Shown: positions 44,564 through 56,233, numbered from the stretch's first letter. The stretch: DNA of 64,000 nucleotides from Sphingosinicella terrae (GCF_003347635.1 NZ_QDFY01000012.1:62001-126000), one strand, 5' to 3'. Notes: generated by a model not told the origin, from the letters alone. Numbers and translations are program-made.

Positions 44564-44918
44564 GGGAGAGGCGCCCTACGCCTATCAGGGGCTCGACCGC
44601 GTGTTTCACGAGCGTGCCCGGCTCGGAATCGTCACTTCTCTCGCCGGCCATTCCGAAGGCCTCTCCTTCGGCGAGCTCAAGGCCTTGTGCGATCTCACCG
44701 ACGGCAATCTCAACCGGCATCTCCAAGTGCTCGAGGAGGCGGGCTTCATCCGCATCGACAAGGGCTATGAGGGGCGCCGGCCGCATACACGGTGCACCTT
44801 GACCGAGCAGGGGAGGGCGCGCTTCGCGGACTATCTGCGTGTCCTCGAGGAAGTCGTGCGGACCGCCTCGACCGCGACGCGGAGTGCCGGGTCGCCGGAC
44901 GGCGCGGCGACCGCCTGA
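44550..44918 (+). CDS. Winged-helix transcriptional regulator
   Basis: A 122-residue DNA-binding protein with a winged helix (HERARLGIVTSLAGHSEGLS; LTDGNLNRHLQVLEEAGFI; the wing KGYEGRRPHTRCTLTEQGRA). It belongs with the ArsR/MarR-like small regulators without a metal site. ATG 44550 has AGGAAG upstream and lies inside the end of the membrane-protein gene. It most likely controls its partner; the signal is unknown. Confidence 0.85.
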   Translation: MDAAKGEAPYAYQGLDRVFHERARLGIVTSLAGHSEGLSFGELKALCDLTDGNLNRHLQVLEEAGFIRIDKGYEGRRPHTRCTLTEQGRARFADYLRVLEEVVRTASTATRSAGSPDGAATA

Positions 44919-45028
44919 TCCGGAAAAGCTTTCGTGTCAGCGGCTTGGGAAGCGCCGGTCGCTTCCGTTCATGCTCGGCTCAGCATGGCGGGCGCAGCTT
45001 GGCTCCAATCATTCGAGGAGCGAGATCC

Positions 45029-45469
45029 ATGATCAGGAAACTGATGCTCGGCGTCGCGGCCTCCGTCTCCGCTCTGGTGGTCATGCCGGCCGCCGCCGAG
45101 GCGCAAGGCTATTATCGCGACGGCTATTACGATCGCGGCTATTACAACCGCGGCTATTATCGTGACGCGCCCCGCCGCTATCGACCCGGCGACTACTATG
45201 GCCGCCGCGGCTATTATGACCGTCGCGGCTATCATGACCGGGGCTATTACAGCCGCCGTCATTATCGTGGCCGTCGCTGCGGCAGCGGCACCACCGGCGC
45301 CATCGTCGGCGGCGCGGCTGGCGCCCTGCTCGGCCGCGAGGTCGCTCGCGACGGGCGCCGCTACGGCCGCTACGGCCGCTACCGGCGCGGCGGCGACGGC
45401 ACGGTTGGGGCCATCGTCGGCGGCGCCCTCGGCGCCCTCGTCGGCCGCGAGATCGACCGCAGCTGCTGA
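45029..45469 (+). CDS. Exported GYY-repeat protein with glycine-zipper domain
   Basis: A 146-residue protein with a signal peptide (LMLGVAASVSALVVMPAAAEA). Residues about 27-85 are repeats of GYY-D/N-R-GYY (for example GYYDRGYYNRGYYRD). The C-terminus has two glycine-zipper stretches (GAIVGGAAGALLGREVA and GAIVGGALGALVGREID), as in the 17-kDa surface-antigen family. It probably lies in the periplasm or outer membrane. The start has GAGGAG upstream. Function is unknown; Tyr-rich repeats suggest a structural or binding role. Confidence 0.85.
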   Translation: MIRKLMLGVAASVSALVVMPAAAEAQGYYRDGYYDRGYYNRGYYRDAPRRYRPGDYYGRRGYYDRRGYHDRGYYSRRHYRGRRCGSGTTGAIVGGAAGALLGREVARDGRRYGRYGRYRRGGDGTVGAIVGGALGALVGREIDRSC

Positions 45470-45548
45470 GCCCTTGGGCGTTCCGGATCCTCCCCTCGAG
45501 GGGAGCGAGCAGCCGAAACGGCCGGGTCGCCTTGTCCCCGGGATACGG

Positions 45549-45573
45549 GTGGGCAGCGCCGGGCGCTGCCCAC
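45549..45573. terminator. Strong bidirectional hairpin
   Basis: GTGGGCAGCGCC (45549-45560) and GGCGCTGCCCAC (45562-45573) are exact reverse complements around one base. It lies between the convergent glycine-zipper and SRPBCC genes, a position suited to a shared terminator. A smaller hairpin, CTCCCC-TCGA-GGGGAG, is at 45490-45505. No clear U tract follows. Confidence 0.55.
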
Positions 45574-45658
45574 TTGGCCTTGGTGGAGAGGTGTCAGCCT
45601 TTCCACCGTCTCGGCGCCAGCCGTGTCATGCGCCGGGCTGATCCCCTTCAAGGAACGA

Positions 45659-46099
45659 TCAGCTCCCCAAACTCCTCTCCAGGGCCTCGAGGATGCTGGC
45701 CCACCCCTGGCGGGTGCGCGCTTCATAGTCCGCCCACTGCGCGTCCATCTCGTGGACGAGCCGAATCCGCGATCCGTCGCCGTCAGCCTCGATCGTCACC
45801 GTAACCAGCGACGGCGCCTCCTCCCGATCGGCGGCGAAGGTGAAGACGAGCCTGCGCGGCCGGTCGATCTCGAGATACTCGCCGAAATGCTCCGCGAGCT
45901 CGCCGTCGCGACGCTCCGCGATAAGGAATCGTCCGCCCACCCGCGGATCGACTTCGACCCGCTCCATTCGTCCGTCAGGGGTGGCGAACAGCCAGCGACC
46001 GAGCGCCTGCGGATCGAGCCAGGCATCGAACACCCGATCCGGCGGCGCTGCGATCCGCCGCTCCACCTCGACGCTTATCGTCCGGTTGGCCTCGCTCAC
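45659..46099 (-). CDS. SRPBCC (AHSA1-like) protein 1
   Basis: A 146-residue Bet v 1-like protein from GTG 46099, overlapping the stop of the next SRPBCC gene by four bases. The fold opens with RRIAAPPDRVFDAWLDPQAL and has GGRFLIAERRDG and the C-terminal helix RQGWASILEALE. AHSA1-type SRPBCC domains bind hydrophobic ligands. It is the third gene of an ArsR-SRPBCC-SRPBCC operon, so it is likely induced by whatever releases the repressor. Confidence 0.88.
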   Translation of the reverse strand: MSEANRTISVEVERRIAAPPDRVFDAWLDPQALGRWLFATPDGRMERVEVDPRVGGRFLIAERRDGELAEHFGEYLEIDRPRRLVFTFAADREEAPSLVTVTIEADGDGSRIRLVHEMDAQWADYEARTRQGWASILEALERSLGS

Positions 46100-46587
46100 A
46101 CCGTCTCTCCCAGCGCCCGGGCGACCTCGCCCAATTGACCGGTGACCGTGCCCCAGCCCTCCTCGAAGCCGAGCTCGGCATGGCGGTCGCGGTCGGCGCG
46201 GCTGCCGTGCATGGCCACCGCCCGGTACAAGGTGCGCCCGCCGCCCGCATCTTCCATGGTGACGATGGCGGTGAACGGCAGGCCGCCGCAATTGTCCGGC
46301 TGGCTCGGCCGGAAACCGGGCCCGAGCGCGCTCGTCCAGACGATCCGCTCGCCCGGCACGATCTCGAGGAAGCAGCCTGTGCCCGGCTCGTCGAAATCGT
46401 CCGGCCCCTTCATCCGAGTATGGAATCGGCCCCCGGGCCGCAGGTCCATCTCGCATTCGACTGTCTCGTACGGCCGCGGCGCCCACCAGCGCTTAAGATG
46501 CTCGGGATCGGTCCACGCCTTCCAGACGAGGTCGCGGGGGGCGTCGAGCGTTCGCTCGATCACCAGGTCTTGATGGTCATTCGCCAT
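46096..46587 (-). CDS. SRPBCC (AHSA1-like) protein 2
   Basis: A 163-residue protein with RTLDAPRDLVWKAWTDPEHL, GGRFHTRMKGPDDFDE and the C-terminal helix GFEEGWGTVTGQLGEVA, all typical of AHSA1-type SRPBCC proteins. It overlaps both its neighbours: ArsR upstream by 11 bases and SRPBCC 1 downstream. The operon form, one ArsR repressor followed by two SRPBCC proteins, suggests a small ligand-sensing or stress module of unknown function. Confidence 0.9.
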   Translation of the reverse strand: MANDHQDLVIERTLDAPRDLVWKAWTDPEHLKRWWAPRPYETVECEMDLRPGGRFHTRMKGPDDFDEPGTGCFLEIVPGERIVWTSALGPGFRPSQPDNCGGLPFTAIVTMEDAGGGRTLYRAVAMHGSRADRDRHAELGFEEGWGTVTGQLGEVARALGETV

Positions 46588-46927
46588 TGTCCGTCTCCTT
46601 AGCTTTCATGTCTTCGAGATAGGCTTCGAGCCGGTCGATCCGGCCTTCCCACAATGCCCGCTGCTCGGCGATCCAGTCCTCCGCGGATCGAAGCGCCTCC
46701 GGCTCGATCCGGCAGGTCCGCACCCGCCCCTTTTTCTCCGACCGGACGAGGCCGCTCGCCTCCAGCATCCGCAGGTGCTGGAGTACGGCCGGCAGGCTGA
46801 TCGGCAGTGGTCCGGCCAGCTCGCTGACCGAGGCCGGCCCGCGGCTGAGCTGTGCCACCATTCGTCGCCGCGTCGGATCCGCGAGCGCCTGATAGGCCAG
46901 ATCGAGCAACGCCGAATCGTTAAGCAT
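46577..46927 (-). CDS. ArsR family repressor
   Basis: A 116-residue winged-helix repressor (ALADPTRRRMVAQLSRGPAS, LPAVLQHLRMLEASGLVRSE) with no cysteine metal site, so not a classical metal sensor; similar proteins pair with AHSA1 genes. It is the first gene of the operon. Its ATG at 46927 falls inside the palindrome 46919-46936, implying a very short or absent leader and autorepression. Confidence 0.9.
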   Translation of the reverse strand: MLNDSALLDLAYQALADPTRRRMVAQLSRGPASVSELAGPLPISLPAVLQHLRMLEASGLVRSEKKGRVRTCRIEPEALRSAEDWIAEQRALWEGRIDRLEAYLEDMKAKETDNGE

Positions 46928-46988
46928 GCACTTAACTATTCAAGGCTGAAGGCATTCGCAAGAGAAAGTTCGGCACCTGCTTAACTAT
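46919..46988. promoter_or_regulatory. Palindrome and direct repeat at the ArsR promoter
   Basis: GTTAAG-CATGCA-CTTAAC (46919-46936) is a perfect 18-bp palindrome spanning the ArsR start codon. A 9-bp direct repeat CTTAACTAT occurs at 46931-46939 and again at 46980-46988, 49 bp apart. Together these look like two binding sites for the repressor on the operon promoter. Confidence 0.5.
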
Positions 46989-47125
46989 CTCTTTTGTTCA
47001 TCTTGTCTCCTCCGAACCTGAACGTCGTCCTACCATCGGGTTCAGTCCGAAGTCAGGGCAATTCGCCTAGAATGCTCCTCAAGATTCGGAAATCCCTGGA
47101 TCTTTTCGAGGGACAGGAGAGACTC

Positions 47126-47608
47126 ATGAAGGCATTCTCGAAAATTCTGACCGGGGGCGTCGCCGCGGCGGCGCTCGCCGTCACCGCCGCTTCGCCGGCC
47201 CAGGCGCAAAGCTGGGATCGCTATCGCGACCGCGACCGCGGCATCGATGCGGGCGACATCATCACCGGCGTCGCCGTCGTCGGCGGCATCGCCGCGCTCA
47301 TCGCGGCGCTCGACAACGGCAATGACCGCTACCGCTACGATCGCGGCTACGGCTATGGCAACGGCTATGACCGCTACGGCTATGGCAGCCCGCAGGCGGC
47401 GGTGAACGCCTGCGGCCGGCAGGCTCAGCGCTACGGGCGCAACATCCGCATCACCGATCTCGACCGCACCGACGGCTATTATCGGGTGCGCGGCCGGATC
47501 GACACGGTCGATTATGATTATGGCCGCTGGAACCGTGGCTACGACGTCGATCGCGAAAGGTTCACCTGCTACGCGCGCGGCAATCGCGTGTACGACTTCC
47601 GGGTCTGA
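47126..47608 (+). CDS. Small exported RY-rich protein of unknown function
   Basis: A 160-residue protein with signal peptide (ILTGGVAAAALAVTAASPAQAQ), a hydrophobic patch (GVAVVGGIAALIAAL) and an Arg/Tyr/Gly-rich run (YDRGYGYGNGYDRYGYG). The C-terminal half is folded-looking with two Cys (NACGRQ and FTCYARG) and GYYRVRGRIDTVDYDYGRW. ATG 47126 has GGAGAG. It is similar in style to the protein at 45029, and such proteins are common in sphingomonad genomes. Divergent from the ArsR operon. Function is unknown. Confidence 0.8.
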   Translation: MKAFSKILTGGVAAAALAVTAASPAQAQSWDRYRDRDRGIDAGDIITGVAVVGGIAALIAALDNGNDRYRYDRGYGYGNGYDRYGYGSPQAAVNACGRQAQRYGRNIRITDLDRTDGYYRVRGRIDTVDYDYGRWNRGYDVDRERFTCYARGNRVYDFRV

Positions 47609-47633
47609 CGTCTCCCCTTCGTCGACCGGACCG

Positions 47634-47659
47634 GGGGCGCGGGCTGTGGCTCGCGCCCC
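47634..47659 (+). terminator. Probable terminator hairpin
   Basis: GGGGCGCG (47634-47641) pairs exactly with CGCGCCCC (47652-47659) around a 10-base loop. It follows the RY-rich protein stop by 25 bases. The T tract after it is weak (TTCG), so confidence is moderate. Confidence 0.55.
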
Positions 47660-47708
47660 TTCGAATGCCCAGTCAGATTCGATTATTTTATTCGGCCGGA
47701 CCGGCGGC

Positions 47709-48965
47709 TCAGGCTGGGCTTCGGACCAGCTTCGCCGGCAGCTTGCGATAGCCGTGGACGAAGCAGGCATTGACTCGCTCCGGCTCGCCGGTCTGGACTG
47801 GCATCAGGCCGCGGTCGAGCAGCACGTCGAACAGGGTGGCGAGCTGAAGCTCGGCCAGGCGGGCGCCGACGCAACGATGGATGCCGAAGCCGAAGGCGAG
47901 GTGGCGGCGGGCATTGGCCCGGTCGGCGATGTAGCGGTCGCCCTCGGGAAAGACCTCCTCGTCGCGATTGCCCGACATGTACCACAAGACGACCTTGTCG
48001 CCCTTGGCGATCGCCTTGCCGCCGAGCTCATGATCCTCGAGCGCGGTGCGGCGCATATGGGCGAGCGGGGTCTGCCAGCGGATCAGCTCCTGGACGCCAT
48101 TTTCCACCAGGCTGCGGTCGGCGGCGATCTTCGCATATTCCTCCGGCCACAAGCGGTTGACGATCGGCAGAGCGCTCATCGAGTTGCGGGTCGTATCGTT
48201 GCCGCCGACGATGAGCAGGATCAGATTGCCCAGATATTCCTGCGGCGTCATCGACTTGGTGGCCTCGCTGTGGATCATGCGCGAGATCAGGTCGGGCCGC
48301 GGCTCATGCGCCTGTCTCTCCTGCCACAGCCGGGTGAAATAGGCGGCGCATTCCCACAATATCTTCATCCGCTTCGGCCCCAGCTCGGGGTCGCGCGCGG
48401 ACTCGATGTCGCCGGCCCAGTCGGACCAGTAAGTGAGCAGCCGCCGGTCCTCCCACGGAAAGTCGAACAGGATGGCGAGCATCTGGGTGGTGAGCTCGAT
48501 CGACACCCGATCGACCCAGTCGAACTCCTCGCCGACCGGCAGGGTGTCGACGAGCGCCTCGGTGCGCGCGCGCAGCGACGGACCCAGGCGTCCCATCTCG
48601 GATGGAGTGAAGGCGGGCGCGACGGTCCGGCGCTGGCCGGTATGTTCAGGCCGGTCCATGGCGATGAACATCGGCAGCAGGTCGTCGCCCCATAAAGGCT
48701 CGCCCTCGCCCAGGATGGTGATCCCGCCGAGCGTGTAGGAGGAGGAGAAGATGTGGGCGAGCGCCTCGGCCTGCATGATGTCGGCATGGCGGGTGACGGA
48801 CCAATAGGGGCCGAACTCGCTCGCCGGGCAGAAATGGACGGGCTCCTCGGCGCGCAGCCGCGCGAGCAAGGCAGCGAACCGGTCCTCCCGCCACAGCTCG
48901 GCGCGGCTGACGTCGATCTCCTCGAGCGGGCAAGGCGTGGGGGACGGAGACACCAAGCTAGCCAT
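47709..48965 (-). CDS. Cytochrome P450
   Basis: A 418-residue soluble P450. The haem thiolate is Cys365 in [15 protein letters not shown], the I-helix oxygen-activation motif reads VGGNDTTRN (Asn in place of the usual Glu/Asp position nearby), and the ExxR is in QELIRWQ. Length is standard for a bacterial class I enzyme, but no ferredoxin or reductase gene is adjacent. It is divergent from guaA. Linear hydrocarbons, terpenes or steroids are typical substrates of sphingomonad homologues; the substrate here is unknown. Confidence 0.93.
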   Translation of the reverse strand: MASLVSPSPTPCPLEEIDVSRAELWREDRFAALLARLRAEEPVHFCPASEFGPYWSVTRHADIMQAEALAHIFSSSYTLGGITILGEGEPLWGDDLLPMFIAMDRPEHTGQRRTVAPAFTPSEMGRLGPSLRARTEALVDTLPVGEEFDWVDRVSIELTTQMLAILFDFPWEDRRLLTYWSDWAGDIESARDPELGPKRMKILWECAAYFTRLWQERQAHEPRPDLISRMIHSEATKSMTPQEYLGNLILLIVGGNDTTRNSMSALPIVNRLWPEEYAKIAADRSLVENGVQELIRWQTPLAHMRRTALEDHELGGKAIAKGDKVVLWYMSGNRDEEVFPEGDRYIADRANARRHLAFGFGIHRCVGARLAELQLATLFDVLLDRGLMPVQTGEPERVNACFVHGYRKLPAKLVRSPA

Positions 48966-49075
48966 TCGGATTGCTCCCGCGGCCTACTGACTCGGGTGAA
49001 GATATCCCGTTCGGTGGCGCTTTGAAACCCGAGCCTCGGCTTTACAGCCGGCAAGACGCTCTTTATCGGCCGGCC

Positions 49076-50635
49076 ATGACGATCCAGCCAGTCGAATCCG
49101 TCCTTATCGTCGACTTCGGAAGCCAGGTGACCCAGCTGATCGCGCGGCGGGTACGCGAGGCCGGAGTCTATAGCGAGATCGTTCCCTTCAGCCGCGCCGC
49201 CGAGGCGCTGGAGCGGATGCGACCGGCCGGGATCATCCTCTCGGGCGGACCGTCGTCGGTCACCTTCGAGGACAGCCCGCGCGCCGACCATGCCCTGTTC
49301 GAGGCCGGCGTGCCGGTCCTGGGTATATGCTACGGTCAGCAGCTCATGGCCGAGCAGCTCGGCGGCAAGGTCGTCTCCGGCGACCATGCCGAGTTCGGCC
49401 GCGCCTTCATCGAGATCAAGGAGAGCTGCCGGCTGTTCGACGGCCTCTGGGCGCCGGGCGAGCGCCACCAGGTCTGGATGAGCCACGGCGACAAGGTCGA
49501 GCGCATACCGGAAGGCTTCCGAATCGTCGCCCAGTCCGAGGGCGCGCCCTTCGCCGCCACCGCCGACGAGGAACGCCGCTTCTACGGCGTCCAGTTCCAC
49601 CCCGAGGTCGTGCACACGCCCGACGGCGCCAGGCTGATCGCGAACTTCGTCAGGCACGTCTGCGGCCTCGCCGGCGAATGGACGATGGCCGAGTTTCGCG
49701 CCACCAAGATCGACGAGATCCGCGCCCAGGTCGGCGACGGCCGCGTCATTTGCGGCCTGTCCGGCGGCGTCGACTCAGCCGTGGCCGCGGTGCTGATCCA
49801 CGAGGCGATCGGCGAGCAGCTGACCTGCGTCTTCGTCGACCACGGCCTGATGCGGCAGGGCGAGGCGGAGCAGGTCGTCAGCCTGTTCAGGAACAGCTAC
49901 AATATCCCGCTCGTCCACGTCGATGCCGAGGCCCTGTTCCTCGACGGGCTGCACGGGGTCACCGACCCCGAAGCCAAGCGCAAGTTCATCGGCAAGACCT
50001 TCATCGACATCTTCGAGGAGGAGGCGCGCAAGATCGGCGGCGCCGATTTCCTCGCCCAGGGAACGCTCTATCCGGACGTGATCGAGAGCGTCAGCTTCAC
50101 CGGCGGCCCTTCGGTGACGATCAAGAGCCACCACAATGTCGGCGGCCTGCCGGAGCGGATGAACATGGCTCTGGTCGAGCCGCTCCGCGAGCTGTTCAAG
50201 GACGAGGTGCGCGCGCTCGGGCGCGAGCTCGGCCTCCCCCAGGCCTTTGTCGGCCGCCATCCCTTTCCGGGGCCCGGCCTTGCTATCCGCATACCGGGCG
50301 AGGTCACCCGCGAGAAATGCGCGATCCTGCGCAAGGCCGACGCCATCTATCTCGAGGAGATCCGCAATGCCGGTCTCTACGACGCCATCTGGCAGGCCTT
50401 TGCCGTGCTGCTGCCGGTCCGGACCGTCGGCGTCATGGGCGATGCCCGGACCTACGATTCGGTCTGCGCGCTTCGCGCCGTCACCTCGACCGACGGCATG
50501 ACCGCCGATGCCTATGCCTTCGATCCCGCTTTCCTCGGCCGGGTCGCCACCCGGATCGTCAACGAGGTCAAGGGGATCAACCGCGTCGTCTACGACTTCA
50601 CCTCGAAGCCGCCCGGCACGATCGAATGGGAGTGA
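49076..50635 (+). CDS. guaA: GMP synthase (glutamine-hydrolysing)
   Basis: A 519-residue enzyme that aminates XMP to GMP, the last step of guanine nucleotide synthesis. The class I glutamine amidotransferase domain ([19 protein letters not shown], with the nucleophile in [11 protein letters not shown]) precedes the ATP pyrophosphatase ([15 protein letters not shown]) and the C-terminal dimer domain ([20 protein letters not shown], ending [12 protein letters not shown]). Those are near-invariant GuaA signatures. ATG 49076 begins the conserved part. Length is normal. Confidence 0.97.
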   Translation: MTIQPVESVLIVDFGSQVTQLIARRVREAGVYSEIVPFSRAAEALERMRPAGIILSGGPSSVTFEDSPRADHALFEAGVPVLGICYGQQLMAEQLGGKVVSGDHAEFGRAFIEIKESCRLFDGLWAPGERHQVWMSHGDKVERIPEGFRIVAQSEGAPFAATADEERRFYGVQFHPEVVHTPDGARLIANFVRHVCGLAGEWTMAEFRATKIDEIRAQVGDGRVICGLSGGVDSAVAAVLIHEAIGEQLTCVFVDHGLMRQGEAEQVVSLFRNSYNIPLVHVDAEALFLDGLHGVTDPEAKRKFIGKTFIDIFEEEARKIGGADFLAQGTLYPDVIESVSFTGGPSVTIKSHHNVGGLPERMNMALVEPLRELFKDEVRALGRELGLPQAFVGRHPFPGPGLAIRIPGEVTREKCAILRKADAIYLEEIRNAGLYDAIWQAFAVLLPVRTVGVMGDARTYDSVCALRAVTSTDGMTADAYAFDPAFLGRVATRIVNEVKGINRVVYDFTSKPPGTIEWE

Positions 50636-50684
50636 AACGGGCAGGCCGGCTCGACGGGCGCGGCCGGGCCGCTAGGGTGCCGGC

Positions 50685-51038
50685 ATGACGCGCGCGACTC
50701 TCTATGGCATCCGCAACTGCGACACGGTGAAGAAGGCCCGCGCCTGGCTCGACGGCCATGGCGTCGCTTATGATTTCCATGACTATAAGAGCGCCGGCAT
50801 CGACGAGGGCCGGCTGCGCGCCTGGGCCACGGAATTCGGGTGGGAGAGGGTGCTCAACCGGTCGGGCACGACCTTCCGCAAGCTGCCCGAGGAGCGTCGG
50901 ACGGATCTCGACGAGGACAAGGCCGTCGCGCTCATGCTCGACCAGCCCTCGATGATCCGCCGGCCGGTGCTCGATCTCGGCGACCGCCGGCTCGTCGGCT
51001 TCGACGCGGCCGCTTATGCCGAGGCGGTCGCCCGCTGA
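50685..51038 (+). CDS. ArsC/Spx-like protein (YffB type)
   Basis: A 117-residue thioredoxin-fold protein. YGIRNCDTVKKARAWLDGHG has a single N-terminal Cys, as in YffB/ArsC-like proteins, and PSMIRRPVLDLGDRRLVGF is the typical second half. YffB-like proteins are of uncertain role and lack classic arsenate reductase evidence. It lies 49 bases after guaA in the same direction, so it may be cotranscribed. Confidence 0.88.
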   Translation: MTRATLYGIRNCDTVKKARAWLDGHGVAYDFHDYKSAGIDEGRLRAWATEFGWERVLNRSGTTFRKLPEERRTDLDEDKAVALMLDQPSMIRRPVLDLGDRRLVGFDAAAYAEAVAR

Positions 51039-51116
51039 TCCGGGTGGCCCGTCCCGGCCGTTAAGTGCCCGGTAAGGCAGCCGCCACCAAGTTGGGTCCT
51101 CGAGGGGGAGTTCGGC

Positions 51117-51281
51117 ATGGCGAAGCTCATTGACCTGGTGCGGGCCGAATGCGGCGCCACCGCGATCGAATATGGGCTGATCCTCGCCTTGCTTGCCCTT
51201 GCCATGCTGGCTGCGCTCGACAGCCTCGGCTTCACGCTTGCAGGCGTGTTCGACGCCGTTTCGGCGGCGATGCGCGGCTAG
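51117..51281 (+). CDS. Flp-type pilin, orphan
   Basis: A 54-residue type IVb (Flp/Fap) pilin subunit: short basic leader with RAECGATAIEYGLILALLAL, the conserved Glu-Tyr after the processing site (AIEYG), and a single hydrophobic helix. ATG 51117 has GAGGGGGAG. The length and motif are exact for Flp pilins, but no tad assembly genes are in the window, so assembly must rely on genes elsewhere. Confidence 0.9.
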   Translation: MAKLIDLVRAECGATAIEYGLILALLALAMLAALDSLGFTLAGVFDAVSAAMRG

Positions 51282-51340
51282 AGCGATTTCCAGTCCGGCG
51301 GTATCGCCCGGCGTCTCGCAGATCGCGGTGGGTCGAGTCT

Positions 51341-52513
51341 CTATTCGGCCAGCGAGGCAGCGGCCGCCGCCGTAGCCAGGCCGGCGATGAGGAGTTGCTC
51401 GCGGCGGGAGAGAAGCCGCCGCGCATCCGGGTCGATCTCGCCTCCGCCGCCGCACCAGCGCCCGCGCAGCACCGCCGCCAGCGGCCGGCTGCGGACGAAG
51501 AGGAGATCGACGATCTCGGAGCCCGGGACCGCGCCGAACTCGCGCTTGTAGCCGCTGTCGCCGGATCCCCAGTCGATCCGTTCGATCCCACGCGCCTCGC
51601 TCTCCTCGATGTGCCGCCAGGTGACGAGCCGGCCGGGACTCCACCGTGCGAAGCGGGAATCGTAGCTGCCGGCGATGCCATATTGCAGGGGTCCGACATT
51701 GAGGTCGAACGAGAAGGCCACGGGCTCGTCCCCGACATGAAGAATGGCGGCGGACAGCATCTCGGCCAATTCCGGATCGGCGAGGACGGCTTCCCAATAA
51801 CCCCTCTGCGCGCGGCTCAGGAACTTGGCGCCGCTGCCGTCGGTCCTTTGTCCGATCCAGCTTGCGGCCTCGATCGCCGCCAGCGCGTCGAGCGCGCGAT
51901 CGTCCCAATCCTCTCCGCGGACGAAGCGAAGGCGAAGACGCCCCTGCTCCATCAGCTGCCGCTCCAGCCGCGCCATCTTGCGCGCTGCCGAACGGGTCGG
52001 CCATCCGCCGGACGCGCGCAGCTTCGGTATGTCCATGACGAAGGTGGTTCCGAGCGGTCGCGCCAGCCGGGTCCAGCCTTCGGCGCAGGCGGCGGCGGCG
52101 AGCCGGCGCACCCCCTCGTCCTCGGCATAGACGGGTCCGATCCGCCAGGCCTGCCCGAGCGCGGAGCGGCTCTGCGGATCGCCGATCAGGGTCCGCAGCT
52201 CTCCCTCCTCGGCATGGGCGGCGATTACCGGGGAACGGAACGGCCAATAGCTGCCGGGAACCATGTTCATGCCGAGCATCGGCGGGCCCATGGCGACCAG
52301 CGGCAAGGCGGCGAAAGGGGAGCCGTCGGGCCGGTGCCCGACGATGGTTCTGGCCCGCACGCCCCCGCCGGCCTGGTACCAGCTCCGGCGCAGGAAATGG
52401 TGCGTTCCGCCGGCCATGCGCGCCGTCTCGTCGATGACGCGGCCATGGCCTTCGGTCACGGCGATCCTCGGATCGCCGCCGGCCTGGTCCTCTCGTCGCA
52501 CAGCCGCCCTCAT
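51341..52513 (-). CDS. GNAT/FemAB-like acyltransferase (CelD-like)
   Basis: A 390-residue protein of the Acetyltransf_6/GNAT type often seen in cell-envelope or exopolysaccharide gene sets (AALPLVAMGPPMLGMNMVPG; the C-terminal LQYGIAGSYDSRFARWSPGR and IERIDWGSGDSGYKREFG). ATG 52513 has GGGGGAGGAGG seven bases upstream, better than a GTG at 52540. It stands alone between the pilin gene and the acyl-CoA block. Substrate is unknown. Confidence 0.8.
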   Translation of the reverse strand: MRAAVRREDQAGGDPRIAVTEGHGRVIDETARMAGGTHHFLRRSWYQAGGGVRARTIVGHRPDGSPFAALPLVAMGPPMLGMNMVPGSYWPFRSPVIAAHAEEGELRTLIGDPQSRSALGQAWRIGPVYAEDEGVRRLAAAACAEGWTRLARPLGTTFVMDIPKLRASGGWPTRSAARKMARLERQLMEQGRLRLRFVRGEDWDDRALDALAAIEAASWIGQRTDGSGAKFLSRAQRGYWEAVLADPELAEMLSAAILHVGDEPVAFSFDLNVGPLQYGIAGSYDSRFARWSPGRLVTWRHIEESEARGIERIDWGSGDSGYKREFGAVPGSEIVDLLFVRSRPLAAVLRGRWCGGGGEIDPDARRLLSRREQLLIAGLATAAAAASLAE

Positions 52514-52585
52514 GCCGGCACCTCCTCCCCCGGAAGGCACTAGCAGTCAAAGGTGATCAGACGGTAAGCGCGCGCCGCAGGGCGA

Positions 52586-54649
<2,064 letters not shown>

Positions 54650-54664
54650 TCTTCTCTCCGGTGG

Positions 54665-55420
54665 TCAAAAGGCCGTGCGGCCATATTCCTGGCGATAAAA
54701 AGGGTGCGAGGCCGACAGCCCGCCGTCGACGGCGAGGGCGTGGCCATTGACGTAGCTCGCCTCGTCCGAGGCGAGGAACAGCGCCGCGCGGGCGATCTCG
54801 TCGGGCTGGCCGCCGCGCTTGAGCGGGTTGAGATGACCGATCATCGCCTCCTTGCCCGCCGCGCGCGCCTGATCGTAGATCGGTCGGGTCATGCCGGTCT
54901 CGATCAGCCCGGGGCAGATCGCGTTGACCCGGATATCGGCGCCGCACAATTGGGTCGCTGCCACCTCGACGAGACGGATGACGCCCGCCTTGGACGCGGA
55001 ATAGGCCGCTCCGCCCGCTCCGGCGCGAATGCCAGCGACCGAGGCCGTGCAGATGATCGATCCGCCGCCGCGCGCCTTCAGCGCCGGTGCCGCATGCTTG
55101 ATGGCGAGGAACGGCCCGACCAGGTTGACGCGCAAAATCTCCTGCCAGTCCTCGACGCTCTGTTCGAAGATCGAGGCGGTGCCGCCGGAGATGCCGGCAT
55201 TGGCGAAGAAGATGTCGAGACCGCCGTGATCGGCGACGGCGCGGTCGATGAGCCCCCGCACGTCCGCCTCGTTTCCGGCATCCGCCGCGATCACGCCGTC
55301 GTCCTCGGCGACGTCGGCGGCGAGGACGGCGGCGCCTTCGGCCCGGAACAGGGCGGCGGTCGCCCTGCCGATGCCCGATGCGGCACCGGTGACGATGGCG
55401 ACCTTGCCGGCAAGTCTCAT
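54665..55420 (-). CDS. Short-chain dehydrogenase/reductase 1 of the acyl-CoA block
   Basis: A 251-residue [32 protein letters not shown], catalytic YSASKAGVI (Tyr-x-x-x-Lys), ending AVDGGLSAS. It resembles cyclic-alcohol dehydrogenases (cyclopentanol dehydrogenase-like), so a hydroxyl of a cyclic or branched acyl substrate is possible. The 22-base gap to the next SDR and 15-base gap to the FadB-like gene indicate an operon. Confidence 0.88.
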   Translation of the reverse strand: MRLAGKVAIVTGAASGIGRATAALFRAEGAAVLAADVAEDDGVIAADAGNEADVRGLIDRAVADHGGLDIFFANAGISGGTASIFEQSVEDWQEILRVNLVGPFLAIKHAAPALKARGGGSIICTASVAGIRAGAGGAAYSASKAGVIRLVEVAATQLCGADIRVNAICPGLIETGMTRPIYDQARAAGKEAMIGHLNPLKRGGQPDEIARAALFLASDEASYVNGHALAVDGGLSASHPFYRQEYGRTAF

Positions 55421-55442
55421 GGGTACCCTCCCGTAAGAGCCC

Positions 55443-56219
55443 TCACAGCCCCACCCCGATCGTGCTGCCGCCGTCGACGACGATCGCCTGCCCGGTCACG
55501 TAGGTGGAGGCGGGGGAGGCGAGGAAGACGGCGGCGCCGGCAATCTCGTCCGGCTCGCCGATCCGCCGCATCGGCGTGAGGCTGGTGACGGTCTCCAGGG
55601 TCTTCGGATTCTCCCACAAGGCGCGGGCGAAATCGGTGCGGATCAGGCCCGGCGCGATGCAGTTCACGCGCACCTGGTGCGGCCCGAATTCGGCGGCGAG
55701 GTTGCGGGCGAGCTGGAAGTCGGCGGCCTTGGAGATGTTGTAGGCGCCGATCACCGGTGACGCCTTGAGGCCGCCGATCGAGCTGACGATGATGATCGAG
55801 CCGTCCCGGCGTTCGATCATTTCAGGCGCCACCATCTGGATCAGCCAATGGTTGGACAGGATGTTGTTGTCGAGGATCTTGCGGAACTGCTCGTCGCTGA
55901 TCCCGCCCATCGGCCCGTAATAGGGATTGGAGGCGGCATTGCAGACGAGGATGTCGATCCGGCCCCATGCGGCGCGGGTCTCGTCCGCGAGGTGCTGCAG
56001 CTCTTCCTTGGACGAGATGTTCGCCGGAACGACGATCGCGCGCTCGTCGCCGTGACGGGCGTTGATGGCGTCCGCCGCTTCCCGGCACGCCTCGGCCTTG
56101 CGGCTCGAGATCACCACCCGGGCCCCCTGGTCCGCCATCGCGTCGGCGATCGCACGACCTATGCCGCGCGACGATCCGGTGACGATGGCGACCTTCCCGG
56201 TCAGGTCGAACAGGCCCAT
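55443..56219 (-). CDS. Short-chain dehydrogenase/reductase 2 of the acyl-CoA block
   Basis: A 258-residue [32 protein letters not shown], catalytic [10 protein letters not shown], ending [15 protein letters not shown] 56219 has AGAGGAGAAGGA upstream. A second SDR of a different subtype beside the first suggests two successive redox steps on the same substrate. It follows the alcohol dehydrogenase gene by 14 bases. Confidence 0.88.
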   Translation of the reverse strand: MGLFDLTGKVAIVTGSSRGIGRAIADAMADQGARVVISSRKAEACREAADAINARHGDERAIVVPANISSKEELQHLADETRAAWGRIDILVCNAASNPYYGPMGGISDEQFRKILDNNILSNHWLIQMVAPEMIERRDGSIIIVSSIGGLKASPVIGAYNISKAADFQLARNLAAEFGPHQVRVNCIAPGLIRTDFARALWENPKTLETVTSLTPMRRIGEPDEIAGAAVFLASPASTYVTGQAIVVDGGSTIGVGL

Positions 56220-56233
56220 TCCTTCTCCTCTCG

